Shown here one piece after another: positions 6,932 to 14,127 of a stretch of DNA of 17,749 bases. A program made the translations under genes and the position numbers. This DNA comes from an uncultured Anaerolineae bacterium. Lineage in GTDB: Bacteria; Chloroflexota; Anaerolineae; Anaerolineales; Villigracilaceae. The notes below the pieces were generated by a model. It made no database searches and had not been told where the DNA came from. It saw nothing but the letters and a program-made list of their open reading frames with translations. The stretch covers positions 1-17,749 of the forward strand of contig CAINXK010000025.1 of the NCBI GenBank assembly GCA_903854805.1. Direction: 5' to 3'. Every line of letters starts with the position of its first letter. The stretch's first letter is position 1.

Positions 6932-8233
6932 TTACCGATCGAGATTCTCAATGGTCCAATCGAGCCGAGGCCTGAGCGGCCCCTGTCTTTGTTCAGCCCA
7001 CTGCATGCCTGGTGCGCCCATTGGGTCGACATTGAAAGCCAGGGCATTTTCGTCCATGAAATAGCGCTTCACGCCGAAGGAGCTTGCGTTTACGCCCAGA
7101 ATATAGCGTCCTTCATTAAGCAAGTCGCCGGGGATTTTACAGCAAGAAATATAGTGTCCAGGCTGGCGGGTGGAGTGTTTTTCATATAAATCGGCATCAT
7201 CAACATCAAAGGAGGTAAATACATATTCGCCTCGCACTGTGCTGAGATAGACTCCCACTCGCAGGCCGGTGACTGGCGCGGTAAGCTGATATTCCATTTC
7301 GATGGTGATGGGTTCTGTTGAGCGTAATGAGTCAGCCACCGATCCACGGGCGTCTTTCACATATAGCGCCACAGGCAAAAAGGGCGCAGCCCTGGCTGGG
7401 ATTTCATCTGCAGCCCAGATTCTTTCGCCTGCCTGCGCCTGTCCAGAAGCGAGGTAGTAATCCACGGCTTCGCTGGTCGGTGCACGTTTGACGAGTTGGC
7501 CTTTTTGCATGACGATGGCGTCTTGAGTCAGGCGCAAAATTGCGCTCATGTTGTGACTAACAAATAGCACTGTGCGTCCCTGGGCAGCCACATCATTCAT
7601 TTTGCCCAGACACTTGCGCTGGAACTCAGCATCACCAACTGCTAGAACCTCATCGACGACTAGAATCTCCGGTTCGAGATGTGCTGCAACTGCAAATGCC
7701 AGTCGCAGGTACATACCCGAAGAATAGCGCTTGACGGGAGTATCAATGAATTGTTCCACTTCTGAAAAAGCCACAATCTGGTCAAAATTGCGCTCAATTT
7801 CAGCACGCTTCATACCCAGAATGGCACCGTTCATGTAAATGTTCTCACGCCCGGTTAATTCTGGATGAAAACCGGTGCCCACTTCGAGCAGGGAACCAAC
7901 CCGACCTCGGACAGAGACTGTGCCTTTGGTGGGTTCTGTTACCCGCGCGAGGACTTTTAGAAGTGTACTTTTCCCGGCTCCGTTGCGGCCTATAATGCCA
8001 AGTACTTTGCCTTCTTCCAGGTCAAAGGAAACGTCTTTCAGCGCCCAGATGAAGCCTAACGCCTGAGAAGGGTATTCCGTTTTATTGTGCTTCAAGACTG
8101 ATGCGGCCAGTCGAAATGGCGCCTTGGCGGCATCCATAATCTGATCACGCAGCATTCCATACTGGAATTTTCCAGGCGCAAGCCCGATTTTGTAGCGTTT
8201 TGAAATATTTTCTACTCTAATGGCAATCGTCAT
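6932..8233 (-). CDS. wzt: Polysaccharide ABC exporter, ATP-binding subunit (Wzt-like)
   Basis: ATPase of an ABC-2 exporter that moves a lipid-linked glycan across the cytoplasmic membrane. The nucleotide-binding domain has Walker A GRNGAGKST (82-90), a signature region YSSGMYLRLAFA (170-181, the SSGM variant typical of Wzt/TagH), Walker B ILVVDE (190-195) and the H-loop SHN (His227). It is 433 residues, and the extra 160 or so residues after about 270 look like the beta-sandwich C-terminal domain of Wzt, which in E. coli O8/O9a recognises the modified end of the chain. The ATG at 8233 is preceded by GGAAAAG. The permease gene lies 28 bp upstream. The extra domain, together with two methyltransferases downstream, suggests that export is tied to a terminal modification; this is inference. 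Confidence 0.93.
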   Translation of the reverse strand: MTIAIRVENISKRYKIGLAPGKFQYGMLRDQIMDAAKAPFRLAASVLKHNKTEYPSQALGFIWALKDVSFDLEEGKVLGIIGRNGAGKSTLLKVLARVTEPTKGTVSVRGRVGSLLEVGTGFHPELTGRENIYMNGAILGMKRAEIERNFDQIVAFSEVEQFIDTPVKRYSSGMYLRLAFAVAAHLEPEILVVDEVLAVGDAEFQRKCLGKMNDVAAQGRTVLFVSHNMSAILRLTQDAIVMQKGQLVKRAPTSEAVDYYLASGQAQAGERIWAADEIPARAAPFLPVALYVKDARGSVADSLRSTEPITIEMEYQLTAPVTGLRVGVYLSTVRGEYVFTSFDVDDADLYEKHSTRQPGHYISCCKIPGDLLNEGRYILGVNASSFGVKRYFMDENALAFNVDPMGAPGMQWAEQRQGPLRPRLDWTIENLDR

Positions 8234-8261
8234 ATTCTTTTCCACGTAGCAATAACGCTAA

Positions 8262-9107
8262 CTAAATCGTATCCGCAAAAGTTCTTTCCATATTTCGGAA
8301 GTAAATCAGACCGGTGACGAGTACCAGCAAGGCAATTGCCGTCGAGATCGCCACAAGAATGTCTGGGGCGTTGCCTTTTCCCAACAGGGCCCACCGAAAT
8401 CCGTTTACAACGCCAGCCATTGGGTTGAGTGCATACACCATCTGCCATTTATCCGAAATTACTTTGGATGAATAAGCCACCGGGGTGACAAACAACCAGA
8501 ACTGGGTTATGAATGGCAATGCGTAACCGACATCGCGGTATTTTACGTTGATGGCTGAAAGCCACAGGGCCACACCGAGCGCCGTGATGATGGTCAGCAG
8601 TATGAAAACCGGCACGGCCCAGAGCGCATCCAATGTTGGCGAGACTTTGTAATAAACCATCATGGCACCCATGATGACAAAGGCAATTGCAAAATCAACC
8701 AACCCACCCAACACAGACGACATTGGTAGCACAAGCCGTGGAAAATAGACCTTTGAAATCATGTTGTGGTTGGATGTCAGTGATCGGCTGGCAGTATTAA
8801 GTGCGGTGGTGAACAAACCCCATGGCAGTAGCCCTGCGAACGAGAATATTGGATACGGAATACCATCAGTTGAGACTTTGGCAACATTATTAAAGAGAAA
8901 ATTAAAAACCAGCATCGTCATCAACGGTTGGATAACAGCCCAAAGCGCGCCCAGCAAAGTCTGTTTATAACGCACCATAATATCGCGCCAGATCATGAAT
9001 ACGACCAGCTCGCGGTATTGCCATAAGTCACCCAGATTCAGCGCAGCGAATCCGCTGGTCGGGCGGATGTAGACGGTTGTCGGTTCAGGTTTTGTGATTT
9101 CAGTCAT
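8262..9107 (-). CDS. wzm: Polysaccharide ABC exporter, permease subunit (Wzm-like)
   Basis: Inner-membrane channel subunit of the ABC-2 family, 281 residues, the usual size for Wzm/TagG. The N-terminal amphipathic region LWQYRELVVFMIWRDIMVRY (28-47) is followed by LLGALWAVIQPLMTMLVFNF, the typical first transmembrane helix of the family. About five more hydrophobic segments follow: IFSFAGLLPWGLF, LGGLVDFAIAFVIMGAMMV, LWAVPVFILLTIITALGVAL, FITQFWLFVTPVAYS and ISTAIALLVLVTGLIYF. The motif LNPMAGVVNGFRWALLG between the last two is also characteristic. It pairs with the Wzt-like ATPase directly downstream (28-bp gap). No convincing ribosome site precedes the ATG at 9107, but the alignment to the family start is good. 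Confidence 0.93.
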   Translation of the reverse strand: MTEITKPEPTTVYIRPTSGFAALNLGDLWQYRELVVFMIWRDIMVRYKQTLLGALWAVIQPLMTMLVFNFLFNNVAKVSTDGIPYPIFSFAGLLPWGLFTTALNTASRSLTSNHNMISKVYFPRLVLPMSSVLGGLVDFAIAFVIMGAMMVYYKVSPTLDALWAVPVFILLTIITALGVALWLSAINVKYRDVGYALPFITQFWLFVTPVAYSSKVISDKWQMVYALNPMAGVVNGFRWALLGKGNAPDILVAISTAIALLVLVTGLIYFRNMERTFADTI

Positions 9108-9149
9108 TCGTTTTGTTGTCCACTGATAATCTCGAGCAGGTGAAAGAGA

Positions 9150-10193
<1,044 letters not shown>

Positions 10194-10214
10194 CTATATT
10201 GTGCAGAGAAAAGT

Positions 10215-11216
10215 TTAGCGGACGATAAATTGCGCATTTCGATAGCGTTCATGTTGAGGTTCTCGGATCAAACCAAGACGAAGAGCATTGACCACTTCGC
10301 GTACGCCATCATCTACATTAAGCATGGCTTTAAAGCCCAGCTCGTGGTGGATCTTATCAAAAGATACTGTGATATCGCGCACATCACCACCAAAGGTCAA
10401 ATCTTTATATTGGACGAAGGTTTCCGGCAAGCGCTTGATCACCAATTGCACAATCTGGTCCTTGGTGTAATTTCCGTTACCGGTTCCTAGATTGTATACC
10501 TGTCCGCGCACTTTTTCATCGGGCGCATCCATGCTCATAATTAAACCGCGGACTACGTCCTGTACGTGTATGAAGGATCGTGAGTATCCACGTTGATAGA
10601 TCAAAAGCTCACGTTTAATGAAAGCATCCAATACAAATTGATTCACAACCAGGTCAAAACGTGTGCGAGGTGAGACGCCGTAAAGGGTCGCGAGTCGGAA
10701 GACAAGTGCTCCCTGCGGAAGTAAAAGTTCTTCAGCCGCGATTTTAGTTTCTGCATATAAGGACTGAGGATTTAATGGAGATTCTTCTGTTACGGGGAGT
10801 CCGTCAGGCGAAGTTCCATATGCGCTGTACGTGGATGTGTATACAAAACGACCTACCCGTAAACTCTCTGCCTGTTCCAGAATATTCCGGGAGGCATCAA
10901 CGTTGTAATGCCAGGCCGCCTGCTTACCAACTGCTTGACAGGCTGGGAAACCGACAATACCTGCTAGATGGAATAAGATGTCTGGTCGGGGCCAGCTCCT
11001 GGGCAGTGAATCGCGTAAACTGCGAGCTTCGGTAACATCAGCCTTCGAAAAATGGAAATTTGGATGCGATAAAAAGGTCATCAATGATTCGCCGCCAAAA
11101 AGCAGATTATCGATCACTGTGACGCGGTGACCATGCTGTAATAGTTGAGCTGTCAGAAGAGAGCCAACATATCCGGCGCCGCCTGTGACAACTACATGTT
11201 TTTGCGATGGGTTCAT
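10215..11216 (-). CDS. NAD-dependent nucleotide-sugar epimerase/dehydratase (extended SDR)
   Basis: This is a 333-residue extended SDR of the UDP-glucose 4-epimerase superfamily. It shows [12 protein letters not shown] (8-19), VIDNLLFGG (34-42), DILFHLAGIVGFPAC (79-93), YTSTYSAYG (126-134) with the active-site Ser/Thr, and the catalytic YAETK (Tyr154, Lys158). The C-terminal region includes RSFIHVQDVVRG and YNLGTGNGNYT, the usual substrate-binding and family motifs. HLAGIVGFPACQ resembles SDRs of LPS/EPS clusters that act on a 4-keto or C4 position, but the sugar cannot be determined. Its ATG overlaps the TGA stop of the upstream regulator (ATGA), so it is translationally coupled to it. Confidence 0.85.
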   Translation of the reverse strand: MNPSQKHVVVTGGAGYVGSLLTAQLLQHGHRVTVIDNLLFGGESLMTFLSHPNFHFSKADVTEARSLRDSLPRSWPRPDILFHLAGIVGFPACQAVGKQAAWHYNVDASRNILEQAESLRVGRFVYTSTYSAYGTSPDGLPVTEESPLNPQSLYAETKIAAEELLLPQGALVFRLATLYGVSPRTRFDLVVNQFVLDAFIKRELLIYQRGYSRSFIHVQDVVRGLIMSMDAPDEKVRGQVYNLGTGNGNYTKDQIVQLVIKRLPETFVQYKDLTFGGDVRDITVSFDKIHHELGFKAMLNVDDGVREVVNALRLGLIREPQHERYRNAQFIVR

Positions 11217-11689
11217 TTTGCCTCCGCGTTGATAAGTGCCACGCCCAGACCCCGTACTTCCAAAACAGGGATGCCGGGCTGGTCTGCGATGGTAATACCT
11301 TGCTCAAGACAGGTCAATCGGCAAATATCGGCAACATCGCCTTCGCCCACCAGGCGTAGCCGGTCGAACCCATCAGCTTTCACCTGTTCTACATATTCTT
11401 TTACCTTTTGACGTACGCGGCGGTAAAGGTTGAACTGTTGTTCAACGTAATCCACAGTCAAACGTGCACGTAAAGCCAGCCCTTCAGCGGTGATAAGATA
11501 ACGCAGTTTCCGGCGCTCAGCGTGCATCACTTTAACATAGCCTTTGGAAATCAGGCGTTTGAGATGCCAGTTTACAGTGCCTACCGCTATGCCAAGCTGC
11601 GTGGCGAGATCGGCCTGGGTTACATCCGGTTGATGCTCAATATTGTCGAGCAGGGAAAGGTCGCGGGTGGTTTCGTAAGAAGGTTCCAT
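11213..11689 (-). CDS. EPS-associated MarR-like winged-helix regulator with an extra C-terminal domain
   Basis: Likely transcriptional regulator of the polysaccharide cluster. The winged helix spans about residues 10-75: DVTQADLATQLGIAVGTVNW is the helix-turn-helix and RRKLRYLITAEGLALRARLT the wing and following helix, close to the EPS-associated MarR-like family. A helical segment (76-100) leads to a C-terminal domain of about 55 residues with a Rossmann-like start, RLRLVGEGDVADIC, and a strand-rich end GIPVLEVRGLGVALIN, which could bind a nucleotide-sugar or other ligand; that is inference. The ATG at 11689 (158 residues) is preferred over a TTG at 11731, because the -10 box and both palindromes lie between the two. 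It overlaps the epimerase gene by 4 bases and is probably autoregulated. Confidence 0.8.
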   Translation of the reverse strand: MEPSYETTRDLSLLDNIEHQPDVTQADLATQLGIAVGTVNWHLKRLISKGYVKVMHAERRKLRYLITAEGLALRARLTVDYVEQQFNLYRRVRQKVKEYVEQVKADGFDRLRLVGEGDVADICRLTCLEQGITIADQPGIPVLEVRGLGVALINAEAK

Positions 11690-11698
11690 AGTCTGAAA

Positions 11699-11740
11699 TT
11701 CAGCGGCTGAAATTATATCATCAATATTCAACAGCTGAAT
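11699..11740 (-). promoter_or_regulatory. Paired palindromic operators upstream of the EPS regulator
   Basis: Two related palindromes flank the promoter: TTCAGC-G-GCTGAA (11699-11711, perfect) and ATTCAAC-A-GCTGAAT (11726-11740, one mismatch). Their centres are about 28 bp apart. A further half-site, TTTCAGA on the minus strand, lies at 11692-11698. The placement over the expected start site and the -35 area suits repression by the adjacent winged-helix protein. Confidence 0.65.
11712..11739 (-). promoter_or_regulatory. Promoter of the polysaccharide cluster
   Basis: On the minus strand a perfect TATAAT occupies 11712-11717. No good -35 is present; the best is TTCAGC (11734-11739) at a 16-bp spacing, which is part of the upstream palindrome. 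Expected transcription start is near 11705, only about 16 bases before the ATG at 11689, so the mRNA leader would be very short. Confidence 0.6.
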
Positions 11741-11781
11741 TTTGCTGCCTGCTCTGATCCGAGCGAATGTTTTCCGGGCCT

Positions 11782-12339
11782 TTATTTTCCCTGTGGGTAT
11801 TGTGTCGGAATGTTTTCCAGTATCGATTTGGCAACACTGCCTCGCTCCGAAATTTTTAATGGGGGATGCAGGGTCACCTGGATGGTGCTTGTGTCTGGCA
11901 CCAGGTTCATCTCTTGTAAATCTTGGGCAGAGATAATAACGATGGGATATTCGTCAGAAACTTCTATTCACCACTGAAGGCGCTCATCAGGTCATATCTT
12001 GCGGCAGTTTACCCATCCTTATCAGCTCGCAAAGACTGCTGGTCGTTTTACACCTGCCCGAGGCAGGCTGAAGTGCACCACCGGCAAGTCACAGCAAATT
12101 ATTGACAGGTATTGTCCCGGATTCGGCGGCGATAATAACAGCGTGTTGGAAGAGCTTATTGGTTTGTTGCTCTATCAGTTTTACACTTTTGAATTGCTGC
12201 AAAGTGTAGCCGTCGAGCCTATGTTGTAGCCTGACGATATCATCAGCTCGCTGTGTTACAAGCAGTACGAGGCGGTTATCACGTTGGGTAAGTAGGCTTT
12301 ATTCGGCCTGTTCAGGTCTCTCACCGCATGCCGAACCAA
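11782..12339 (-). pseudogene. Decayed C-terminal part of a two-receiver hybrid histidine kinase
   Basis: Minus-strand fragments in different frames line up as the tail of a tandem-receiver sensor kinase. In order: LVRHAVRDLNRP (from 12339), then QRDNRLVLLVTQRADDIVRL...GYTLQQF...KLFQHAVIIAAESGTIPV ending in a TGA at 12089; then DLPVVHFSLPRAGVKRPAVFAS ending in a TGA at 12022; then RYDLMSAFSGE ending in a TAG at 11964; then SDEYPIVIISAQDL...TSTIQVTLHPPLKISERG to a TAA at 11782. The pieces match the first receiver (VLLV..., PVVHFSLPRA) and the start and end of the second (YDLMSAFSGE, PIVIISAQD). About 35-40 residues that normally contain the phosphorylated Asp are missing between SGE and SDEYP. 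At least three frame changes are required. It cannot make a functional protein. Confidence 0.7.
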
Positions 12340-12608
12340 GCGGAAGACTGAAATAAAACCAATGGCGCTAGTTGACGAAAGCCATGAAGTGACCTAATCT
12401 GGTAGTTGGGCAACCAAACAGAAAGGAGAATGCCATGATCACAATCGGTTCTATCACCGAGCTGTTTTGTCGTATTGCTATTACATTGGCAATGTTCAAT
12501 GTTTTGGTTGAATAGGACGGAATTCAAGTTGACAAACTCGGTAATGTTTACTTCTCCTTGACTCCCTTCAGCCTCTGAAACCAGCACCATAGGTTAAATA
12601 CCATTTCT
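12340..12608. other. Intergenic stretch with no recognised gene
   Basis: Together with the pseudogene this makes up the gene-poor gap between the regulator and the GIY-YIG gene. A minus-strand frame of 89 codons is open at 12321-12590 but has no recognisable domain, hydrophobic pattern or ribosome site, and overlaps the pseudogene remnant. A plus-strand frame of 26 codons at 12435-12515 has a good AAAGGAG and is discussed as a finding. Nothing else is seen. Confidence 0.5.
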
Positions 12609-12866
12609 CTATGCTGTTTTGGACTGGGAATGAACCAGTTTTCCTTTTTTTGAACGTGGCAGGCGTTTAATCTCCAACTCGCGTTTCATGGCGCTGGTCC
12701 GGTCAGGTTGTTCTTCGATATAAACCATTTCCACGGGGCGACGCATACGCGTGTAACGTGCACCTGTTCCGGCGTTATGTTGTTTCTCACGCCGTACCGG
12801 ATCTGTGGTCCAGCCGGTGTAAAAGGTTCCATCAGAACACTTAGCGATATAGCAATAAAAAGGCAT
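12609..12866 (-). CDS. GIY-YIG domain mini-protein (UPF0213/YhbQ-like)
   Basis: This 85-residue single-domain protein of the GIY-YIG endonuclease superfamily matches the stand-alone YhbQ/UPF0213 type. Visible are CYI (5-7) and YTG (16-18) in place of the GIY and YIG triplets, DPVRREKQHNAG with the conserved Arg, GARYTR, and the catalytic-region Glu in KRELEIKRLPRSKK. Such proteins are thought to nick DNA or to be involved in repair, but the in vivo role is unclear. The start at 12866 is 4 bases after the stop of the upstream gene, with AAAGGT just before the ATG, so the two form an operon. Confidence 0.9.
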   Translation of the reverse strand: MPFYCYIAKCSDGTFYTGWTTDPVRREKQHNAGTGARYTRMRRPVEMVYIEEQPDRTSAMKRELEIKRLPRSKKGKLVHSQSKTA

Positions 12867-12870
12867 ACCT

Positions 12871-13854
12871 TTATTTTTTGTTTTCTTTCTGCCGGCTTCC
12901 CAAAAAAATACGCTTAAGGATGTCTCCGCTTTTTGGGGGTTCCGGTTTTTCCATCGACGCGCCCCAATCGGCGCGCAGGCGTTCGTTCAACCATTTTTCG
13001 CGGTCAGTAAGCGCCATGTCCAAGCGTTTTTGCAGGTCGGCCTGGTCACCTTTTTCAATTGCTGCGCGTAAATGAGTTAGCGCACCGATTGCATTGTCCA
13101 GCACACTGGTTGCGCCTAATGGATTGTGCAAAAGCGCTTGCGTGAGCGCTTCAAGCGTGTCCGTGCCTAAGGCTGCGGTTGCTTGCGCGAAAGGACGTCC
13201 AGCAAAACGGCGCGCCTCTGCCCAACCTGGCTGGCCCACCGTGGCATTCAATAAGGCGGCTGAAATTATTTGCGGTAACAGATGGGCGGTCATTGTCATT
13301 CCATCGGCTTCAAGCATATCCAAGAAAATTCTCTGGGCTCCGAGTAATTCCACCAGGTCAGATGCCAATTTTAGGGCTTGCGAAGAAGTGCCCGCCGGGG
13401 CTGCGATGCCAACAGTGGCGCCTTCAAATAGATCTGGTCGGGCTGCTTCGATTCCGTACTCCGTCTGTTCGAGTGCATCGGGATTGACAGATGGAACCAG
13501 GCCTATATAATGTCTTCCGGCCGGGATTCGCTTTTCAAACCATTGATGAGCTGCTGATTTCTGGGATGAGAAATCCAGAACAACCGCATCTTCGCGCAGG
13601 TCTGGCGCGATTAATCTGAAGGTCTCATCGACCTGGTCGAGTGGAATACAGAGCGCAACTACATCTGCGCCTTCGATGGCTGTAGGTAGGTTGAACTTGA
13701 CGGCATCAAATGCGCCCAATCCTTTGGCCTTGTTCTGAGTTTCGAGCGCGCGGTCATACCCTATGCGTTTGATCCGCTCAGGGTATTTGGCGAGTGAAAG
13801 GCCGATTGAGGTGCCGATCTGCCCAAGGCCGATAACCGTAATCTGGACTGTCAT
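12871..13854 (-). CDS. Prephenate dehydrogenase-like NAD(P)-binding protein
   Basis: This 327-residue protein has an N-terminal Rossmann domain (ITVIGLGQIGTSIGL, 5-19) and the all-helical C-terminal dimer domain of the TyrA family, including GMTMTAHLLPQIISAALL, the counterpart of the SHLPH region. TyrA enzymes oxidise prephenate or arogenate towards tyrosine. However, the usual HPMAG motif with the catalytic His is absent: the segment reads HYIGLVPSVNPDALEQ instead. The substrate is therefore uncertain. The ATG at 13854 has AGGAG (13861-13865) at 6-base spacing; a longer frame from 13896 runs through the operator palindrome and is rejected. It is followed after 4 bases by the GIY-YIG gene. 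Promoter and operator are listed separately. Confidence 0.75.
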   Translation of the reverse strand: MTVQITVIGLGQIGTSIGLSLAKYPERIKRIGYDRALETQNKAKGLGAFDAVKFNLPTAIEGADVVALCIPLDQVDETFRLIAPDLREDAVVLDFSSQKSAAHQWFEKRIPAGRHYIGLVPSVNPDALEQTEYGIEAARPDLFEGATVGIAAPAGTSSQALKLASDLVELLGAQRIFLDMLEADGMTMTAHLLPQIISAALLNATVGQPGWAEARRFAGRPFAQATAALGTDTLEALTQALLHNPLGATSVLDNAIGALTHLRAAIEKGDQADLQKRLDMALTDREKWLNERLRADWGASMEKPEPPKSGDILKRIFLGSRQKENKK

Positions 13855-13870
13855 GAATTGCTCCTGAATT

Positions 13871-13904
13871 AATGTGCCATGCACCGCAGGGTGCATGGCA
13901 CATT
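13871..13904. promoter_or_regulatory. 34-bp perfect palindrome over the prephenate dehydrogenase-like promoter
   Basis: AATGTGCCATGCACC (13871-13885), a 4-base centre GCAG, and the exact complement GGTGCATGGCACATT (13890-13904). Each arm holds its own small palindrome of the form GTGC-NNN-GCAC (13874-13884 and 13891-13901), with centres 17 bp apart. It overlaps the -10 box and predicted start site of the minus-strand gene, so it is better read as a double operator than as an mRNA hairpin or terminator (no T-run follows). Confidence 0.7.
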
Positions 13905-13929
13905 ATACACAAGTTCCGGCTTGATACAA
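13902..13929 (-). promoter_or_regulatory. Sigma-70-type promoter for the prephenate dehydrogenase-like gene
   Basis: On the minus strand, TTGTAT (13924-13929), a 16-bp spacer and TATAAT (13902-13907). Expected start is near 13895. The -10 box is built into the end of the palindrome. Confidence 0.65.
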
Positions 13930-13948
13930 CCCAACGGGGTGGTAGAAT
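13921..13948 (+). promoter_or_regulatory. Divergent sigma-70-type promoter towards the EamA gene
   Basis: TTGATA (13921-13926), a 16-bp spacer and TAGAAT (13943-13948). The predicted start is near 13955. Its -35 box overlaps by three bases the -35 box of the minus-strand promoter, so the two promoters probably compete or are co-regulated. Confidence 0.5.
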
Positions 13949-13951
13949 CGA

Positions 13952-13992
13952 GAGAGCCGGGGACGCCGACCCCGGCTCTCCTTTCAAAGGAG
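13952..13992 (+). promoter_or_regulatory. Two overlapping hairpins in the plus-strand leader
   Basis: Hairpin 1 has an 11-bp perfect stem, GAGAGCCGGGG (13952-13962) with CCCCGGCTCTC (13970-13980) around a 7-base loop. Hairpin 2 is CTCCTT-TCA-AAGGAG (13978-13983 with 13987-13992) and uses the last three bases of hairpin 1, so both cannot fully form. The second one covers an AAAGGAGG sequence that looks like a ribosome site but has no ATG just after it. No U-run follows hairpin 1. Confidence 0.5.
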
Positions 13993-14056
13993 GAGAAGAG
14001 AAATCACTTTTTACTACTCTTAATTTATCACCAACGCTTATACTTTACTTGACGAT

Positions 14057-14078
14057 TGCCCTACGCTTGCCCTACGCT
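14057..14078. repeat. Perfect 11-bp tandem duplication
   Basis: TGCCCTACGCT occurs twice in direct succession (14057-14067 and 14068-14078) in the leader of the EamA gene, about 50 bp before its start. It may be a replication slip or a paired binding site; nothing favours either. Confidence 0.7.
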
Positions 14079-14127
14079 GATGCGTAACTAACAATTATGT
14101 AAACTGAAAGCACAATCATTTATAACA

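Noticed and set aside
12321..12590. A minus-strand open frame of 89 codons in the gene-poor gap
   Set aside because: No domain or ribosome site is seen, and its end overlaps the decayed kinase in another frame.
13855..13896. A 14-codon N-terminal extension of the prephenate dehydrogenase-like protein
   Set aside because: It runs through the operator palindrome and leaves the strong AGGAG at 13861-13865 unused.
13994..14020. A short gene starting at a non-standard ATC after AAAGGAGG in the EamA leader
   Set aside because: The start codon is unusual, the spacing is long, and the frame ends after six codons.
14036..14078. A second plus-strand promoter before the EamA gene (TTGACG at 14049-14054)
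   Set aside because: No acceptable -10 box at 16-18 bp; the nearest candidates fall in the 11-bp tandem repeat and match poorly.
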